A stretch of 64,000 bases of DNA. Source: Labedella phragmitis. Its GTDB lineage: Bacteria; Actinomycetota; Actinomycetes; Actinomycetales; Microbacteriaceae. Position numbers and translations under genes: made by a program. The DNA lies in NCBI RefSeq assembly GCF_004078635.1, contig NZ_RZNB01000001.1, forward strand, positions 682,001 through 746,000. The letters run 5' to 3'. This document shows positions 35,803 through 44,502 of this stretch, one piece after another. Position 1 is the stretch's first letter; each line of letters begins with the position of its first letter. Under the pieces are notes generated by a model, which did no database searches, was not told the DNA's origin, and was given only the letters and a program-made list of their open reading frames with translations.

Positions 35803-37656
35803 TCAGGCGTCGAGTTCGACGTCGCTCGTCGGCGCGGAGCAGCAGACGAGAACGGAGCCGACGGGCGGCGGCACGAGGGGGTCGACGAGGTACTCGACCG
35901 TGCCGCTGCGGAGTCCGCGGACGCACGTGCCGCACGCCCCGACCCGGCATCCGCTCGGCCAGTCCTGGCCGACGCCCTCCATCGCGTCGAGGATCGAACC
36001 GGACCGGGGTCGCCACTGCGTCTCCGCCGTACCCGCACGGACGCGGTGCGGCCCTGTCGTCGAGGGTTCACGCGGCGCCGTGAGCTCGGCCGTCGTCGGG
36101 GAGTAGAACACCTCGGCGTGCACGTGTCGAGCCGGGACACCCGCGCCCGTGAGCGCGGAGCGGACCTCCGCCGTGAACAGCGCGGGACCGCACACGAAGG
36201 CGTCGACGGCCGCCGGGTCGAGGCCCTCGATGGTCGCGAGCACGTCGCGGGCCGTCGGACGCCCGGTGCGGGCATCGACGTACGACGCGTCCGGCGCGGC
36301 CGTGGCGGCGGCCCGAGTGAGGTGCAACCCGAGCGACGCGTCCGCAAGGCGAGAGCACGACTCCGCCACCTCTTCCCAGAGCGCGAGGTCCGCCGCCGTC
36401 CGCTCGACATGGAGGACGCGGACGCGACGTGACGAGCGCGCATCCGCGAGACCCCGGAGCATCGCGGCCGTCGGAGTGATGCCCGACCCGGCGCTCACGA
36501 GCACGACGTCACGTTCGTCCGCTCGGTCGAGGGTCACGTCACCGAAGGGGCCGGTGATCACGAGGGGATCCCCTCGCTCGAGTCGCTCGTGCATCGCCGA
36601 GGAGATGCGCCCATCGCGGCGAACCGTGATGCGGGCACGTCCCGGAGCTGTCGCCGAGATCGTGTACGAGCGCCAATTCGGCGCATCCTCGCCGGCGAGA
36701 TGGACGCGGAGGTGCTGACCGGGCCGGGCGTCGCCGAGGAGGCCGGTCGGGTCCGCGACCCAGTAGCTGACGGAGCGGGCGCCCGACTGCTCGCGCTCGA
36801 CGACACGGCCCGTGCGCGGCCAGCCCGGTTCGCCGTCGAGGATGGAGGGCGTCGACGTCGTGTCTTCGAGAACCTCCGTGTCGCCGACGACCTCGAGGGC
36901 GTCGCCCGCACGGACGGTGCCGCCCGAGACGACGCGGGCGTAGACGCCGCAGTACATGTGCCCGTAGCGACTCGCGAGCAGCGCGGGCACGTTGAGATTC
37001 GACACTCCGGCGACGGGATCGATCGTCGTCGCGCGGCAGCGGTCGGTCGGCTGGAAGAACTCGAGCACCGCGTCCCCGACACGCACCCGACGGCCGAGAA
37101 GGTCGAGCTCGCCCCACGCGGGCAGGCCCTCGAGCAGCACGTTGCCGCGGAACCGACGCGGGTCGACCGTCGCTCCGGCCTCTCCCTCGAGCGCCGCGAC
37201 GGTCGCGAGGTTGATGAACGAGAGGTGTGCGTCGGGCCAGTCCCAGAGCCCGGCGACGCCCGTGCGGATGAGTCGGACGGGGCCCGCGGGACCGGCATCC
37301 AGAGCGCCCCGGAGCAGAGCGGTCACGGCGAACGCGTGATCGGTGGCCTCGTCGACGGGAGCGCTCGCCGAGCGGCCGTCCGGAGCGGTCAGCGTGAGGA
37401 CGGGTGCGTCACCCTCGGCCGCGTCGAGCGCGACGCCGAACCGTACGATCTCCTCGTAGCGTGCGACGTGGAAGTACGCCTCGCGCGAGTTCCATGCGGC
37501 CGGCGACTCGACGCGCACGCGCCCGTTCTCGATTGCGTGACTCCGGTCCCATCGCAGCCCGCTGCCGGGCCGGAGCGCGACGTCTCCCTCTGCGACTACG
37601 CCGGGCAGCCCCTTCACCGGGTACCGGACGATCGACGCGATCCGCGGCTCAGCCAT
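35803..37656 (-). CDS. MOSC domain / FAD-NAD reductase / 2Fe-2S ferredoxin fusion
   Basis: 617 residues in three parts. Residues 1-260: MOSC beta-barrel plus MOSC domain, with FFQPTDRCRATTIDP placing C207 where mARC/YcbX enzymes bind molybdenum cofactor. Residues 280-520: ferredoxin-reductase fold, FAD motif RSYTISA (329-335) and NAD motif SAGSGITPTAAML (388-400). Residues 535-617: plant-type 2Fe-2S domain, CRVGACGTC (C570, C575, C578) plus a late CC pair. The chain could move electrons from NAD(P)H to a Moco centre and reduce N-hydroxylated or similar compounds. It overlaps the end of fic by eight bases. Confidence 0.9.
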   Translation of the reverse strand: MAEPRIASIVRYPVKGLPGVVAEGDVALRPGSGLRWDRSHAIENGRVRVESPAAWNSREAYFHVARYEEIVRFGVALDAAEGDAPVLTLTAPDGRSASAPVDEATDHAFAVTALLRGALDAGPAGPVRLIRTGVAGLWDWPDAHLSFINLATVAALEGEAGATVDPRRFRGNVLLEGLPAWGELDLLGRRVRVGDAVLEFFQPTDRCRATTIDPVAGVSNLNVPALLASRYGHMYCGVYARVVSGGTVRAGDALEVVGDTEVLEDTTSTPSILDGEPGWPRTGRVVEREQSGARSVSYWVADPTGLLGDARPGQHLRVHLAGEDAPNWRSYTISATAPGRARITVRRDGRISSAMHERLERGDPLVITGPFGDVTLDRADERDVVLVSAGSGITPTAAMLRGLADARSSRRVRVLHVERTAADLALWEEVAESCSRLADASLGLHLTRAAATAAPDASYVDARTGRPTARDVLATIEGLDPAAVDAFVCGPALFTAEVRSALTGAGVPARHVHAEVFYSPTTAELTAPREPSTTGPHRVRAGTAETQWRPRSGSILDAMEGVGQDWPSGCRVGACGTCVRGLRSGTVEYLVDPLVPPPVGSVLVCCSAPTSDVELDA

Positions 37657-38293
37657 GGCTCGATCCGTTGAGGACTATCCGCGCGAAGATGATCCGGAGC
37701 GGTTCCAGGTCGGATTCGTTCCTCGCGGTATGGCAAGCCGCATGGAGTTCCTCGCGGTCAGTGCCGGACCAGTCGATTCCCCGCCCCGACACCTCCAGGA
37801 GATCCGAGAAAAATTCACGCTGCGCCCGGCCGTTGCCCTCTCGGAAAGGGTGAGCGAAGTTGAGGTAATCGTAGAGATAGGCCACTTCGGCGGCCACGTC
37901 GACTCCTTCTACTGAGCGGAGAAAATCGATCTCTCGGATGCGGGCGGCGACATGTCCGACCGGACGGACGATGTCCGCGGGCGGCATGAACGACTCTCCA
38001 TCGCCTTTCGCCAGTCCGACGGTCCGAAGCCGCCCCGCCCACTCGTAGACGTCCTGGAACAGATGGTGGTGAATCCGTTGGAGATGCGCGAGATCGAACG
38101 TTCGCTTCACAAGGCCAGGGCGCTCATGCATTTCGAGCAGACGAAACTCAACGAGGTCGTTCTCGGCATCACGTAGTGCCTCAACCGAGGTCGCCCCGAT
38201 GAGGTTCCGAAGCACCGGTGATCCGGGTTCCGCGAAATATCCGTCCCATCGAGCCTCGGCGTCGCCGTCCTCCCAGGGGCGAGGGTCAGTCAC
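37649..38293 (-). CDS. fic: Fic-domain AMP-transferase, probable toxin
   Basis: The 214-residue protein carries the complete Fic motif HPFREGNGRAQR (residues 148-159: catalytic histidine, anion-hole GNGR) and the FMPPADI flap region near residue 103. Fic toxins AMPylate target proteins; in the VbhT/FicT group these are topoisomerase subunits. The GTG start overlaps the antitoxin stop (GTGA), the normal arrangement for class I Fic systems. The stop lies eight bases inside the MOSC-fusion gene, an unusual coupling. Confidence 0.93.
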   Translation of the reverse strand: MTDPRPWEDGDAEARWDGYFAEPGSPVLRNLIGATSVEALRDAENDLVEFRLLEMHERPGLVKRTFDLAHLQRIHHHLFQDVYEWAGRLRTVGLAKGDGESFMPPADIVRPVGHVAARIREIDFLRSVEGVDVAAEVAYLYDYLNFAHPFREGNGRAQREFFSDLLEVSGRGIDWSGTDREELHAACHTARNESDLEPLRIIFARIVLNGSSHG

Positions 38294-38472
38294 GCGATGC
38301 CGTAACGGGCCTTGACTCTCTCGCCGAGTTGATCGACGTCGATCTCCCCTCGAACATAGGCGTCCTGATCCCGTCTCGTCGCGTCGGTGCTCCGTGCGCC
38401 CTCGAGTTCGGATGTCCGTCGTACGGTGAGTACGGATCGTTCGCGTCGACCGCTGTTTTCGATGTGCGTCAT
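38290..38472 (-). CDS. Antitoxin of the Fic system, VbhA type
   Basis: A 60-residue protein with the inhibitory motif (S/T)xxxE(G/N) as T20-S-E-L-E24-G25; in VbhA the inhibitory glutamate is also residue 24. The C-terminal half, RRDQDAYVRGEIDVDQLGERVKARYG, matches the conserved antitoxin tail. The glutamate would push away the ATP gamma-phosphate in the Fic active site. It is the first gene of the toxin-antitoxin pair, in the usual order, and its stop overlaps the fic start. Confidence 0.9.
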   Translation of the reverse strand: MTHIENSGRRERSVLTVRRTSELEGARSTDATRRDQDAYVRGEIDVDQLGERVKARYGIA

Positions 38473-38572
38473 GGATGCCCCCTTCTTCGGCCGATTCTAC
38501 GCGGCAGCACCGACACCCTGCGGTGGCGCGGCGCATCCCTCGATAGCCGCAGCGCCGTACGTCCTTCTCTTC

Positions 38573-38623
38573 CCTGAAAAACCCCGTGGTGCACGAGCTT
38601 CGAGCACGGAAGGGATTCTCAGG
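38573..38623. repeat. Palindromic element A, copy 3 (degenerate)
   Basis: CCTGAAAAACCCCGTGGTGC and GAGCACGGAAGGGATTCTCAGG are inverted arms with several mismatches; the central TGCACGAG is shared with copy 2. It is 19 bases beyond the stop of the SDR gene on the minus strand and upstream of the antitoxin. The rest of the 38473-38641 gap shows nothing recognisable. Confidence 0.75.
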
Positions 38624-38641
38624 AGGGTGAGGGAGAGGGAC

Positions 38642-39391
38642 TCACTGGGCGGGGCGGAGGCGAAGCGTCTGCATGCCGCCGTCGACCGCGAGGTCGACAC
38701 CGGTGGTGGAACCGGACCGCGGACTCGCGAGGTAGGCCACCGCGTCGGCGACCTCGTCGGCGGAGACGAGCCGGCCGTGCGGCTGGCGCGCCTCGAGCGC
38801 CGCGCGCTCCGCCTGTGGGTCGGAAGCGGAGTCGAGCAGGCGACCGACCCACGGGGTGTCGGCGGTGCCCGGATTCACGCAATTGACGCGGATGCCCTCG
38901 CGGACGTGGTCGGCGGCCATCGCGCGAGTGAGCGCGAGTACGGCGCCCTTCGACGCGCTGTACAGGGCGCGCTGGGGCAGCCCGGCCGTCGCGGCGATCG
39001 ACGACGTGTTCACGATCGCGGCCGAGGGTGACTCCCGCAGGTGCGGGAGCGCGGCCCGTGCCACGCGCGCCATCCCGATGACGTTGATGTCGAACACGCG
39101 CGCCCACTCGGCGTCGTCGTTGTCCGCGACGGTGCCCTGGGCCCCGATCCCGGCGTTGTTCACGACGATGTCGAGCCGCCCGAACTCGTCCACCACCCGC
39201 TGCACCGCCGCGCGGACCGAGGCGTCGTCCGACACGTCGGCGTGCACCGACAGGTGCCGCTCGTCGCTCGAGTCGGCCAGGTCGAGGACGCCGACGCGCG
39301 CCCCTCCCTCGGCGAGCCGGGCGGCGATCGCCGCACCGATGCCGGATGCTCCGCCCGTGACCACGGCCACGAGTCCGTCGAAATCACCCAT
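38642..39391 (-). CDS. SDR dehydrogenase, probable 2-keto-3-deoxy-L-fuconate dehydrogenase
   Basis: A 249-residue classical SDR: VAVVTGGASGIGAAIAARLAEGG, LDIVVNNAGIGAQG, the catalytic Ser in IVNTSSIAATAG, Tyr-Lys in ALYSASKGAVLALTRAMAADHVREGIRVNCVNPGTADTPW, and a C-terminal SGSTTGVDLAVDGGM. The PGTADTPWVGRLLDSASDP stretch is typical of 2-keto-3-deoxy-L-fuconate dehydrogenases, which oxidise C4 before hydrolytic cleavage. The neighbours (diketo-acid hydrolase, fuconate dehydratase) support that role. Confidence 0.85.
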   Translation of the reverse strand: MGDFDGLVAVVTGGASGIGAAIAARLAEGGARVGVLDLADSSDERHLSVHADVSDDASVRAAVQRVVDEFGRLDIVVNNAGIGAQGTVADNDDAEWARVFDINVIGMARVARAALPHLRESPSAAIVNTSSIAATAGLPQRALYSASKGAVLALTRAMAADHVREGIRVNCVNPGTADTPWVGRLLDSASDPQAERAALEARQPHGRLVSADEVADAVAYLASPRSGSTTGVDLAVDGGMQTLRLRPAQ

Positions 39392-39431
39392 GATCCCTGT
39401 TGTCCTTTACGTCGATGGTGGAAGGCGTCGC

Positions 39432-40283
39432 TCAGGGAGCGGCGCTGAACTCCTGGCGCTGCCGGCCGAGACCGTCGATCTCGATCTCGACGACGTCGCC
39501 CGGCTGGATGTAGGGGAACCGGCCGGACAGGGCGACTCCCTCGGGAGTGCCCGTGAGCACGAGGTCGCCGGGCTCGAGCGTCATGTACTGGCTGAGGTGC
39601 CACACGATGTGGTCGACGCCGAAGATCTGGTCCGCCGTCGAGGAGTCCTGTCGCGGTTCCCCGTTCACCCAGCTGCGCAGCCGCAGGTTCTGGTAGTCGA
39701 CGTCCTCGGGGGTCACGAGCCACGGCCCCGTCGGGTTGAAGCCCGGCGCGATCTTGCCCTTGGACCACTGCCCGCCGGACTCCTCGAGCTGGAACGTCCG
39801 CTCGGAGAGGTCGTTGGCGGTCACGAACCCGGCGATGTGGCCGACGCTGTCGTCGGGTGAGTCCAGGTAACTCGCTCGCTCCCCGATGACGATGCCGAGC
39901 TCCACCTCCCAGTCGGTCTTCACGCTGCGTCGCGGGATGTGCACGTGGTCGTTCGGTCCGACGACCGTGTTCGGCACCTTGAGGAAGACGACGGGGACCT
40001 CGGGCGGCGCTGAGCCGGACTCCGCGGCGTGCGCGGCGTAGTTCATGCCGATGCAGACGACGGCGCTGGGGCGGACGATCGGGGCGCCGATCCGGAGGGA
40101 CGCCGCGTCCTCGATCTCCGGGAGCTGGCCGTTCGCCCGGGCCTCCGCGGCGCGAGCGATGCCCTCGCCCGACAGGAAGGCCCCGTCGATGTCGGCGGTG
40201 AGCGAGCGGAGATCGAAGGTGGCGTCGCCGTCGAGGAGGACGGGGATCTCCTGGCCCACGGGGCCGAGGCGGGCGAACTTCAT
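39432..40283 (-). CDS. Fumarylacetoacetase-family hydrolase, probable 2,4-diketo-3-deoxy-L-fuconate hydrolase
   Basis: A 283-residue FAH-family enzyme. VVCIGMNYAAHAAESG, PVVFLKVPNTVVGPNDHVHIPRRSVKTDWEVELGIVIG with the metal glutamates, AGFVTANDLSERTFQ with the metal aspartate, and LTGTPEGVALSGRFPYIQPGDVVEIEIDGLG are all present. In the non-phosphorylative fucose route this enzyme splits the diketo acid to pyruvate and L-lactate. It precedes the SDR in a two-gene unit divergent from the dehydratase. Confidence 0.88.
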   Translation of the reverse strand: MKFARLGPVGQEIPVLLDGDATFDLRSLTADIDGAFLSGEGIARAAEARANGQLPEIEDAASLRIGAPIVRPSAVVCIGMNYAAHAAESGSAPPEVPVVFLKVPNTVVGPNDHVHIPRRSVKTDWEVELGIVIGERASYLDSPDDSVGHIAGFVTANDLSERTFQLEESGGQWSKGKIAPGFNPTGPWLVTPEDVDYQNLRLRSWVNGEPRQDSSTADQIFGVDHIVWHLSQYMTLEPGDLVLTGTPEGVALSGRFPYIQPGDVVEIEIDGLGRQRQEFSAAP

Positions 40284-40385
40284 CGTGCGATTCCTTCCAG
40301 GGGGACGTCGCTGTCGCGAGGGAACATCAGAACTCTAGCGGGGAGAAACGACCCGGGTCAGCCCTGCCGTCCCCCAGCGGCGCAA

Positions 40386-40415
40386 TTGACACTATAGACA
40401 TCCGATGTTTATGCT
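40386..40415 (+). promoter_or_regulatory. Promoter and operator of the fuconate dehydratase operon
   Basis: A consensus TTGACA is followed by TATGCT after 18 bases (or TTATGC after 17). The spacer contains ACATCCGATGT, an 11-base palindrome; its core CATCCGATGT recurs before fucU. An ATG inside the spacer opens the dehydratase frame but must lie upstream of the transcript start, so it is not the start codon. Confidence 0.75.
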
Positions 40416-40443
40416 CACAGCATCCAACGAAGGAGAACCGTCC

Positions 40444-41754
40444 GTGAGCATCGTCACTGCCATCGACACGAGCGACATCCGCTTCCCGACCTCGCAACAA
40501 CTCGACGGCTCCGACGCCATGAACGCCGACCCCGACTACTCGGCCGCGTACCTCCGGATCTCCACCGATGCGGGCGACGGACTCGAGGGGCACGGCTTCG
40601 TCTTCACGATCGGCCGCGGCAACGACGTGCAGGTCGCCGCGATCCACGCCCTCCGCGACCACCTCATCGGACGCGACGTCGAGGACCTGCTCGAGAACAT
40701 GGGTGCGACGTGGCGCGAGTTCGTCTACGACTCCCAGCTCCGTTGGCTCGGCCCGGAGAAGGGCGTCATGCACATGGCGATCGGGGCCGTCGTGAACGCG
40801 CTCTGGGACCTCAAGGCGAAACGGGCGGGACTCCCGCTCTGGCAACTTCTCGCCCGCATGACGCCGGAGCAGCTCGTCGAACTCGTCGACTTCCGCTACT
40901 TGAGCGACGCGATCACGCCGGCCGACGCCCTCGAGATCTTCCGCGCGGCGGAACCGGGTCGCGCCGAGCGCGAGGCCGCCCTGCTCGCGAGCGGGTACCC
41001 CGCCTACACGACGACGCCCGGCTGGCTCGGCTACTCCGACGAGAAACTCGTGCGCCTCGCGAAGGAGGCCGTCGCCGACGGCTTCACGCAGATCAAGCTC
41101 AAGGTCGGCGCGAGCCTCGAGGACGACGTCCGCCGCATGCGTCTCGCACGCGAGGCCGTGGGTCCCGAGATCCGCATCGCGATCGACGCCAACCAACGCT
41201 GGGACGTCGCCGACGCGATCGAGTGGGTCAATGCCCTCGCCCCATTCGACGTGGCGTGGATCGAGGAGCCGACGAATCCCGACGACGTTCTGGGACACGC
41301 CGCGATCGCCCGCGGCGTCGCGCCGATCCCGGTCGCGACCGGCGAGCACGGCGCGAACCGCGTGATGTTCAAGCAGTTCCTGCAGGCGAAGGCGCTCGAG
41401 GTGCTGCAGATCGACGCGACACGTGTCGCCGGCGTCAACGAGAACATCGCGATCCTGCTGCTCGCCCACCGCTTCGGCGTGCCCGTCTGCCCCCACGCCG
41501 GCGGTGTCGGCCTGTGCGAGGCGGTCCAGCACCTCTCGATGTTCGACGCCGTCGCCCTCTCGGGCGACACGTCGGGACGCGTCATCGAGTTCGTCGACCA
41601 CCTGCATGAGCACTTCGTGACGCCCGTCGACGTGCACGACGGCGCCTACTGGCCTCCGCTCGCTCCCGGCGCCGGCGCCGAGATGCTCGCGAGCACGCGC
41701 GAGGAGTTCACGTTCTCGCCGATGGCCGATGCGCGCGAGGTGATCGCCCGGTGA
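40444..41754 (+). CDS. L-fuconate dehydratase (enolase superfamily)
   Basis: The 436-residue protein matches the L-fuconate dehydratase branch (XCC4069/ENOSF1-like). [34 protein letters not shown] contains the catalytic lysine, [16 protein letters not shown] the first metal aspartate, [11 protein letters not shown] and [14 protein letters not shown] the metal glutamates, and [12 protein letters not shown] the catalytic histidine. It dehydrates L-fuconate to 2-keto-3-deoxy-L-fuconate. GTG is chosen because AAGGAG precedes it; the earlier in-frame ATG is within the promoter. Confidence 0.94.
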   Translation: MSIVTAIDTSDIRFPTSQQLDGSDAMNADPDYSAAYLRISTDAGDGLEGHGFVFTIGRGNDVQVAAIHALRDHLIGRDVEDLLENMGATWREFVYDSQLRWLGPEKGVMHMAIGAVVNALWDLKAKRAGLPLWQLLARMTPEQLVELVDFRYLSDAITPADALEIFRAAEPGRAEREAALLASGYPAYTTTPGWLGYSDEKLVRLAKEAVADGFTQIKLKVGASLEDDVRRMRLAREAVGPEIRIAIDANQRWDVADAIEWVNALAPFDVAWIEEPTNPDDVLGHAAIARGVAPIPVATGEHGANRVMFKQFLQAKALEVLQIDATRVAGVNENIAILLLAHRFGVPVCPHAGGVGLCEAVQHLSMFDAVALSGDTSGRVIEFVDHLHEHFVTPVDVHDGAYWPPLAPGAGAEMLASTREEFTFSPMADAREVIAR

Positions 41755-42737
41755 CGGCCCTCCGCGACGCGGCGACGCGTGTGCCCTTCGGCGACCTCAC
41801 CTACGGGGCCGCGAACGTCGGCAACCTCTTCCGGGCGCTCACCGACGACGAGGCGTTCGCCGTCCTCGACGCCGCGTGGGAGGCTGGCGTCCGCTCCTTC
41901 GACACCGCGCCGCACTACGGACTCGGGCTCTCGGAGCGCCGACTCGGCGCCTTTCTGCGCACCAAGCCGCGTGACTCCTTCGTCGTCTCCACGAAGGTGG
42001 GACGACTGCTCCGGCCGGATCCCGAGGGTGACGGCGGGCTCGACCTCGACAACGACTTCCACGTGCCGACGGACCTCCGCCGCGAGTGGGACCTGTCCGG
42101 CGACGGCATCCGCCGGAGCGTCGCGGAGTCCCTCGACCGGCTCGGTCTCGACCGCGTCGACGTCCTCTACCTGCACGACCCCGAGCGGCACTCGCTCCGG
42201 GAGGGGCTCGATTCGGCGATCCCGGCTCTCGCCGGCTTGCGTGACGAGGGTGCCGTGACGGCCGTCGGCGTCGGAGCGATGACGACCGAGGCGCTCACGG
42301 CGTCGGCCGAGACCGGCGCGATCGACCTCCTCATGGTCGCGGGCCGGTTCACGCTCGCGGAGCAGCCCGCCGCGTCCGACGTCTTCCCGGCGTGCGAGCG
42401 CAACGGCGTCGGCGTGGTCGCCGCGTCCGTCTTCAACTCGGGGCTGCTCGCGCAGGAGAACCCGAGCCGCGACGGTCGTTACGAATACGGCTCGGTCCCC
42501 TCCGACGTCCTCGAGCGGGTCACGGCCATCGCGGCCGTGTGCGCCGAGTTCGGCGTCTCGCTGCCGCAGGTCGCGTTGCACTTCGTGCACCGTCACCCGC
42601 TCGTCCGCGCGGTCGTCGTGGGTGCGAGCCGTCCGCAGCAGATCCGCCAGAACGCCGAGCGCATCCTCGCTCCCGTTCCCGATGGGCTGTGGGCGCGACT
42701 CGAGGAGGACGGTCTCGTGTTCCCCCACGGTCCCTGA
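41751..42737 (+). CDS. Aldo/keto reductase, probable L-fucose dehydrogenase
   Basis: The 328-residue protein has the AKR barrel with [20 protein letters not shown] (catalytic D and Y), [10 protein letters not shown] (K), [14 protein letters not shown] (H) and the cofactor end [18 protein letters not shown]. It resembles D-threo-aldose 1-dehydrogenase/L-fucose dehydrogenase, which oxidises L-fucose to the lactone. GTGA overlap with the dehydratase makes the two a unit. Confidence 0.9.
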   Translation: MTALRDAATRVPFGDLTYGAANVGNLFRALTDDEAFAVLDAAWEAGVRSFDTAPHYGLGLSERRLGAFLRTKPRDSFVVSTKVGRLLRPDPEGDGGLDLDNDFHVPTDLRREWDLSGDGIRRSVAESLDRLGLDRVDVLYLHDPERHSLREGLDSAIPALAGLRDEGAVTAVGVGAMTTEALTASAETGAIDLLMVAGRFTLAEQPAASDVFPACERNGVGVVAASVFNSGLLAQENPSRDGRYEYGSVPSDVLERVTAIAAVCAEFGVSLPQVALHFVHRHPLVRAVVVGASRPQQIRQNAERILAPVPDGLWARLEEDGLVFPHGP

Positions 42738-42747
42738 GCTTGACGGG
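42729..42747. repeat. Half copy of the GGTCCCTGAGCC REP-like family
   Basis: GGTCCCTGAGCTTGACGGG overlaps the stop of the aldo/keto reductase and resembles one arm of the repeat; no matching second arm follows. The rest of the 250-base gap before fucU holds a possible operator and nothing else recognised. Confidence 0.4.
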
Positions 42748-42885
42748 TCTTCCGTTCGCCTGACGTCGTCGCCCGTCGACACGAGCGGAACCTCCAGCCC
42801 TCCCGTTCTGCAGAACTCGTGGCCCGTGCACAAGCACAGGGACCACACGGGGAAGGGAGGCGGAGCCTCCACTCCGCTTGCGCCT

Positions 42886-42895
42886 CATCCGATGT
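42886..42895. promoter_or_regulatory. Second copy of the CATCCGATGT motif, upstream of fucU
   Basis: CATCCGATGT matches all ten bases of the palindrome core in the dehydratase promoter. It lies 93 bases before the fucU start and may bind the same regulator. Confidence 0.45.
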
Positions 42896-42987
42896 CTAAT
42901 CGTGATCTTCCGCCGTGCAACGCCCTGAAATCCGCCCCGCCCCCCATCTATCATCGGAAACATCCGACCGCTCGAAGGAGAGTGATT

Positions 42988-43416
42988 GTGCTCGAAGGAA
43001 TCGATCCCGTCCTGACGGGCGAACTGCTGCTCCACCTCGACAGCATGGGGCACTCGGATTCCGTCGTCGTCGCCGACGCGCACTTCCCCGCGCACCGGAT
43101 CGGCACGAGGGTCGTCGACCTGCCGACCCTCGCATCCCCTCGGGTCCTCGCCGCGATCCGCTCGGTCGTCCCCCTCGACGACGCTCCCGGCCTCGACCTC
43201 ATGCGTTCTGCCGACGGCGACGTCCTCGACGTGCAGCGCGAGCTCATCGCCGCGGCGGGCGCGACCGACGAGGACGTGCGCTTCGTCGAGCGCTTCGAGT
43301 TCTACGACGTCGCAGCGCCCGCCTACCTCGTCGTTCGCACAGGGGAGACGCGGAAGTACGGCAACGCCATCCTTCGGAAGGGTGTCGTCGGGCACCCGTC
43401 GGCGGTCGGCTCGTGA
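42988..43416 (+). CDS. fucU: L-fucose mutarotase, RbsD/FucU family
   Basis: The 142-residue product matches FucU: LEGIDPVLTGELLLHLDSMGHSDSVVVADAHFPAHRIG holds the conserved histidine and aspartate, ERFEFYDVAAPAYLVVRTGETRKYGNAILRKGVV the C-terminal catalytic tyrosine region. It interconverts alpha and beta L-fucose so the dehydrogenase sees the right anomer. GTG with AAGGAG seven bases upstream is chosen; a GTG two codons earlier is too close to that site. Confidence 0.92.
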   Translation: MLEGIDPVLTGELLLHLDSMGHSDSVVVADAHFPAHRIGTRVVDLPTLASPRVLAAIRSVVPLDDAPGLDLMRSADGDVLDVQRELIAAAGATDEDVRFVERFEFYDVAAPAYLVVRTGETRKYGNAILRKGVVGHPSAVGS

Positions 43417-43430
43417 CCGCCGCGGTGCTC

Positions 43431-44300
43431 TCAGTGCAGCGCGATCGTCTCGACGGTGCGCAGGCCGTCGCGGATGAAGCGGTTGGCGTGCGCCGCCAGG
43501 TCGTCGCCGTCGTCCCACAGGTTGCGCCACACGCCGAGCGTGTTGCTGAGCGTCGCGCTCACGACCGTCGAGGAGAACGATTCGAAGACGACGGGTCCGT
43601 CGTATCCGACGCGGGCGAGGCCCCGGAAGAAGGAGTCGAAGTCGACCGTGCCGGAGCCGAGGTAGCCGCGGTGCGATTCGCCGATGTGGACGTAGCCGAG
43701 GCGACGGTCGACGTCGAGGACGGGCTGGATGAGATCCGACTCCTCGATGTTCATGTGGTACGTGTCGAGGTGCACGAACACGTTGCCACGGCCGATCTCG
43801 TCGAGGAACCCGAGCGCTTGTCGACCGGTGTTGATGAGGTTCGTCTCGTAGCGGTTGACGACCTCGAGCGAGAGGTCGATGCCGAGGTCGGCGGCCTTCT
43901 CGGCGAGTCGTCCGATCGCAGCGGCGCTCGCGGCACGGCCCTCGGCCGTCGGCGGGGTCACGTACTTCTTCATGGCGCTGTAGAGGACGCCGCAGAGCTT
44001 CGTCGCCCCGAGGGCGTGCACGATGTCGAGGCACTCCTCGAGGAGTCGCTCGCCGGCGGCGCGCACGGCGGGGTCGTCGCTCGTGAGGTCGGTCGCGTCG
44101 CTGAGGCCGAGGGAGGCCGTCGCCGCGATACCGTGCGCGGCGAGCTCCTTCGCGGCGTGCTCGCGGTCGAACGCGAAGGGGTCCATGAGTGGGAACTCGA
44201 TGAGATCGAAGCCCGCCGCGGCGGTCTTCTCGACGGCGAGCGAGATGCCGTCTCGGTCGAAGGTTCCGGTGAAAACGAGGGCGTGGACGCCGATCTGCAC
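43431..44300 (-). CDS. TIM-barrel sugar isomerase/epimerase, tagatose 3-epimerase-like
   Basis: A 289-residue xylose-isomerase-like barrel of the D-tagatose/L-ribulose 3-epimerase group. The metal ligands are visible in SLEVVNRYETNLINT (E), FVHLDTYHMNIEE (D), YVHIGESHRGYLG (H, E) and VVFESFSS (E). It would epimerise a ketose at C3. In a fucose cluster it may handle L-fuculose or a contaminating ketose; it is not needed for the main route. It faces fucU tail-to-tail and is divergent from the ABC transporter. Confidence 0.87.
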   Translation of the reverse strand: MQIGVHALVFTGTFDRDGISLAVEKTAAAGFDLIEFPLMDPFAFDREHAAKELAAHGIAATASLGLSDATDLTSDDPAVRAAGERLLEECLDIVHALGATKLCGVLYSAMKKYVTPPTAEGRAASAAAIGRLAEKAADLGIDLSLEVVNRYETNLINTGRQALGFLDEIGRGNVFVHLDTYHMNIEESDLIQPVLDVDRRLGYVHIGESHRGYLGSGTVDFDSFFRGLARVGYDGPVVFESFSSTVVSATLSNTLGVWRNLWDDGDDLAAHANRFIRDGLRTVETIALH

Positions 44301-44502
44301 GGGGTGGTCCTTTCTCGGGGATCGTCACTGATCCGGGGGAACGTCGGTGGTTCCCGCCCACACTATTCTTTTCCGACCCCATTAGATACATTTAGGTACA
44401 ACTTTGGCTCCGAGGCCCCGACGAGTGAGCGCGATCGTGTCGCGTGACCCCGTCGGAGTCTTCGGACCGGACTCGCATCTCTCCAACGAAGCAGGGAGCA
44501 TC

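Noticed and set aside
40405-40443. Earlier ATG start for L-fuconate dehydratase
   Set aside because: It lies between the -35 and -10 boxes, so it cannot be in the transcript; GTG at 40444 has AAGGAG.
44301-44502. Operator in the gap between the epimerase and the sugar ABC ATPase genes
   Set aside because: An AT-rich stretch (TTAGATACATTTAGGTACAA) is visible, but I could not fit a convincing dyad or promoter pair.
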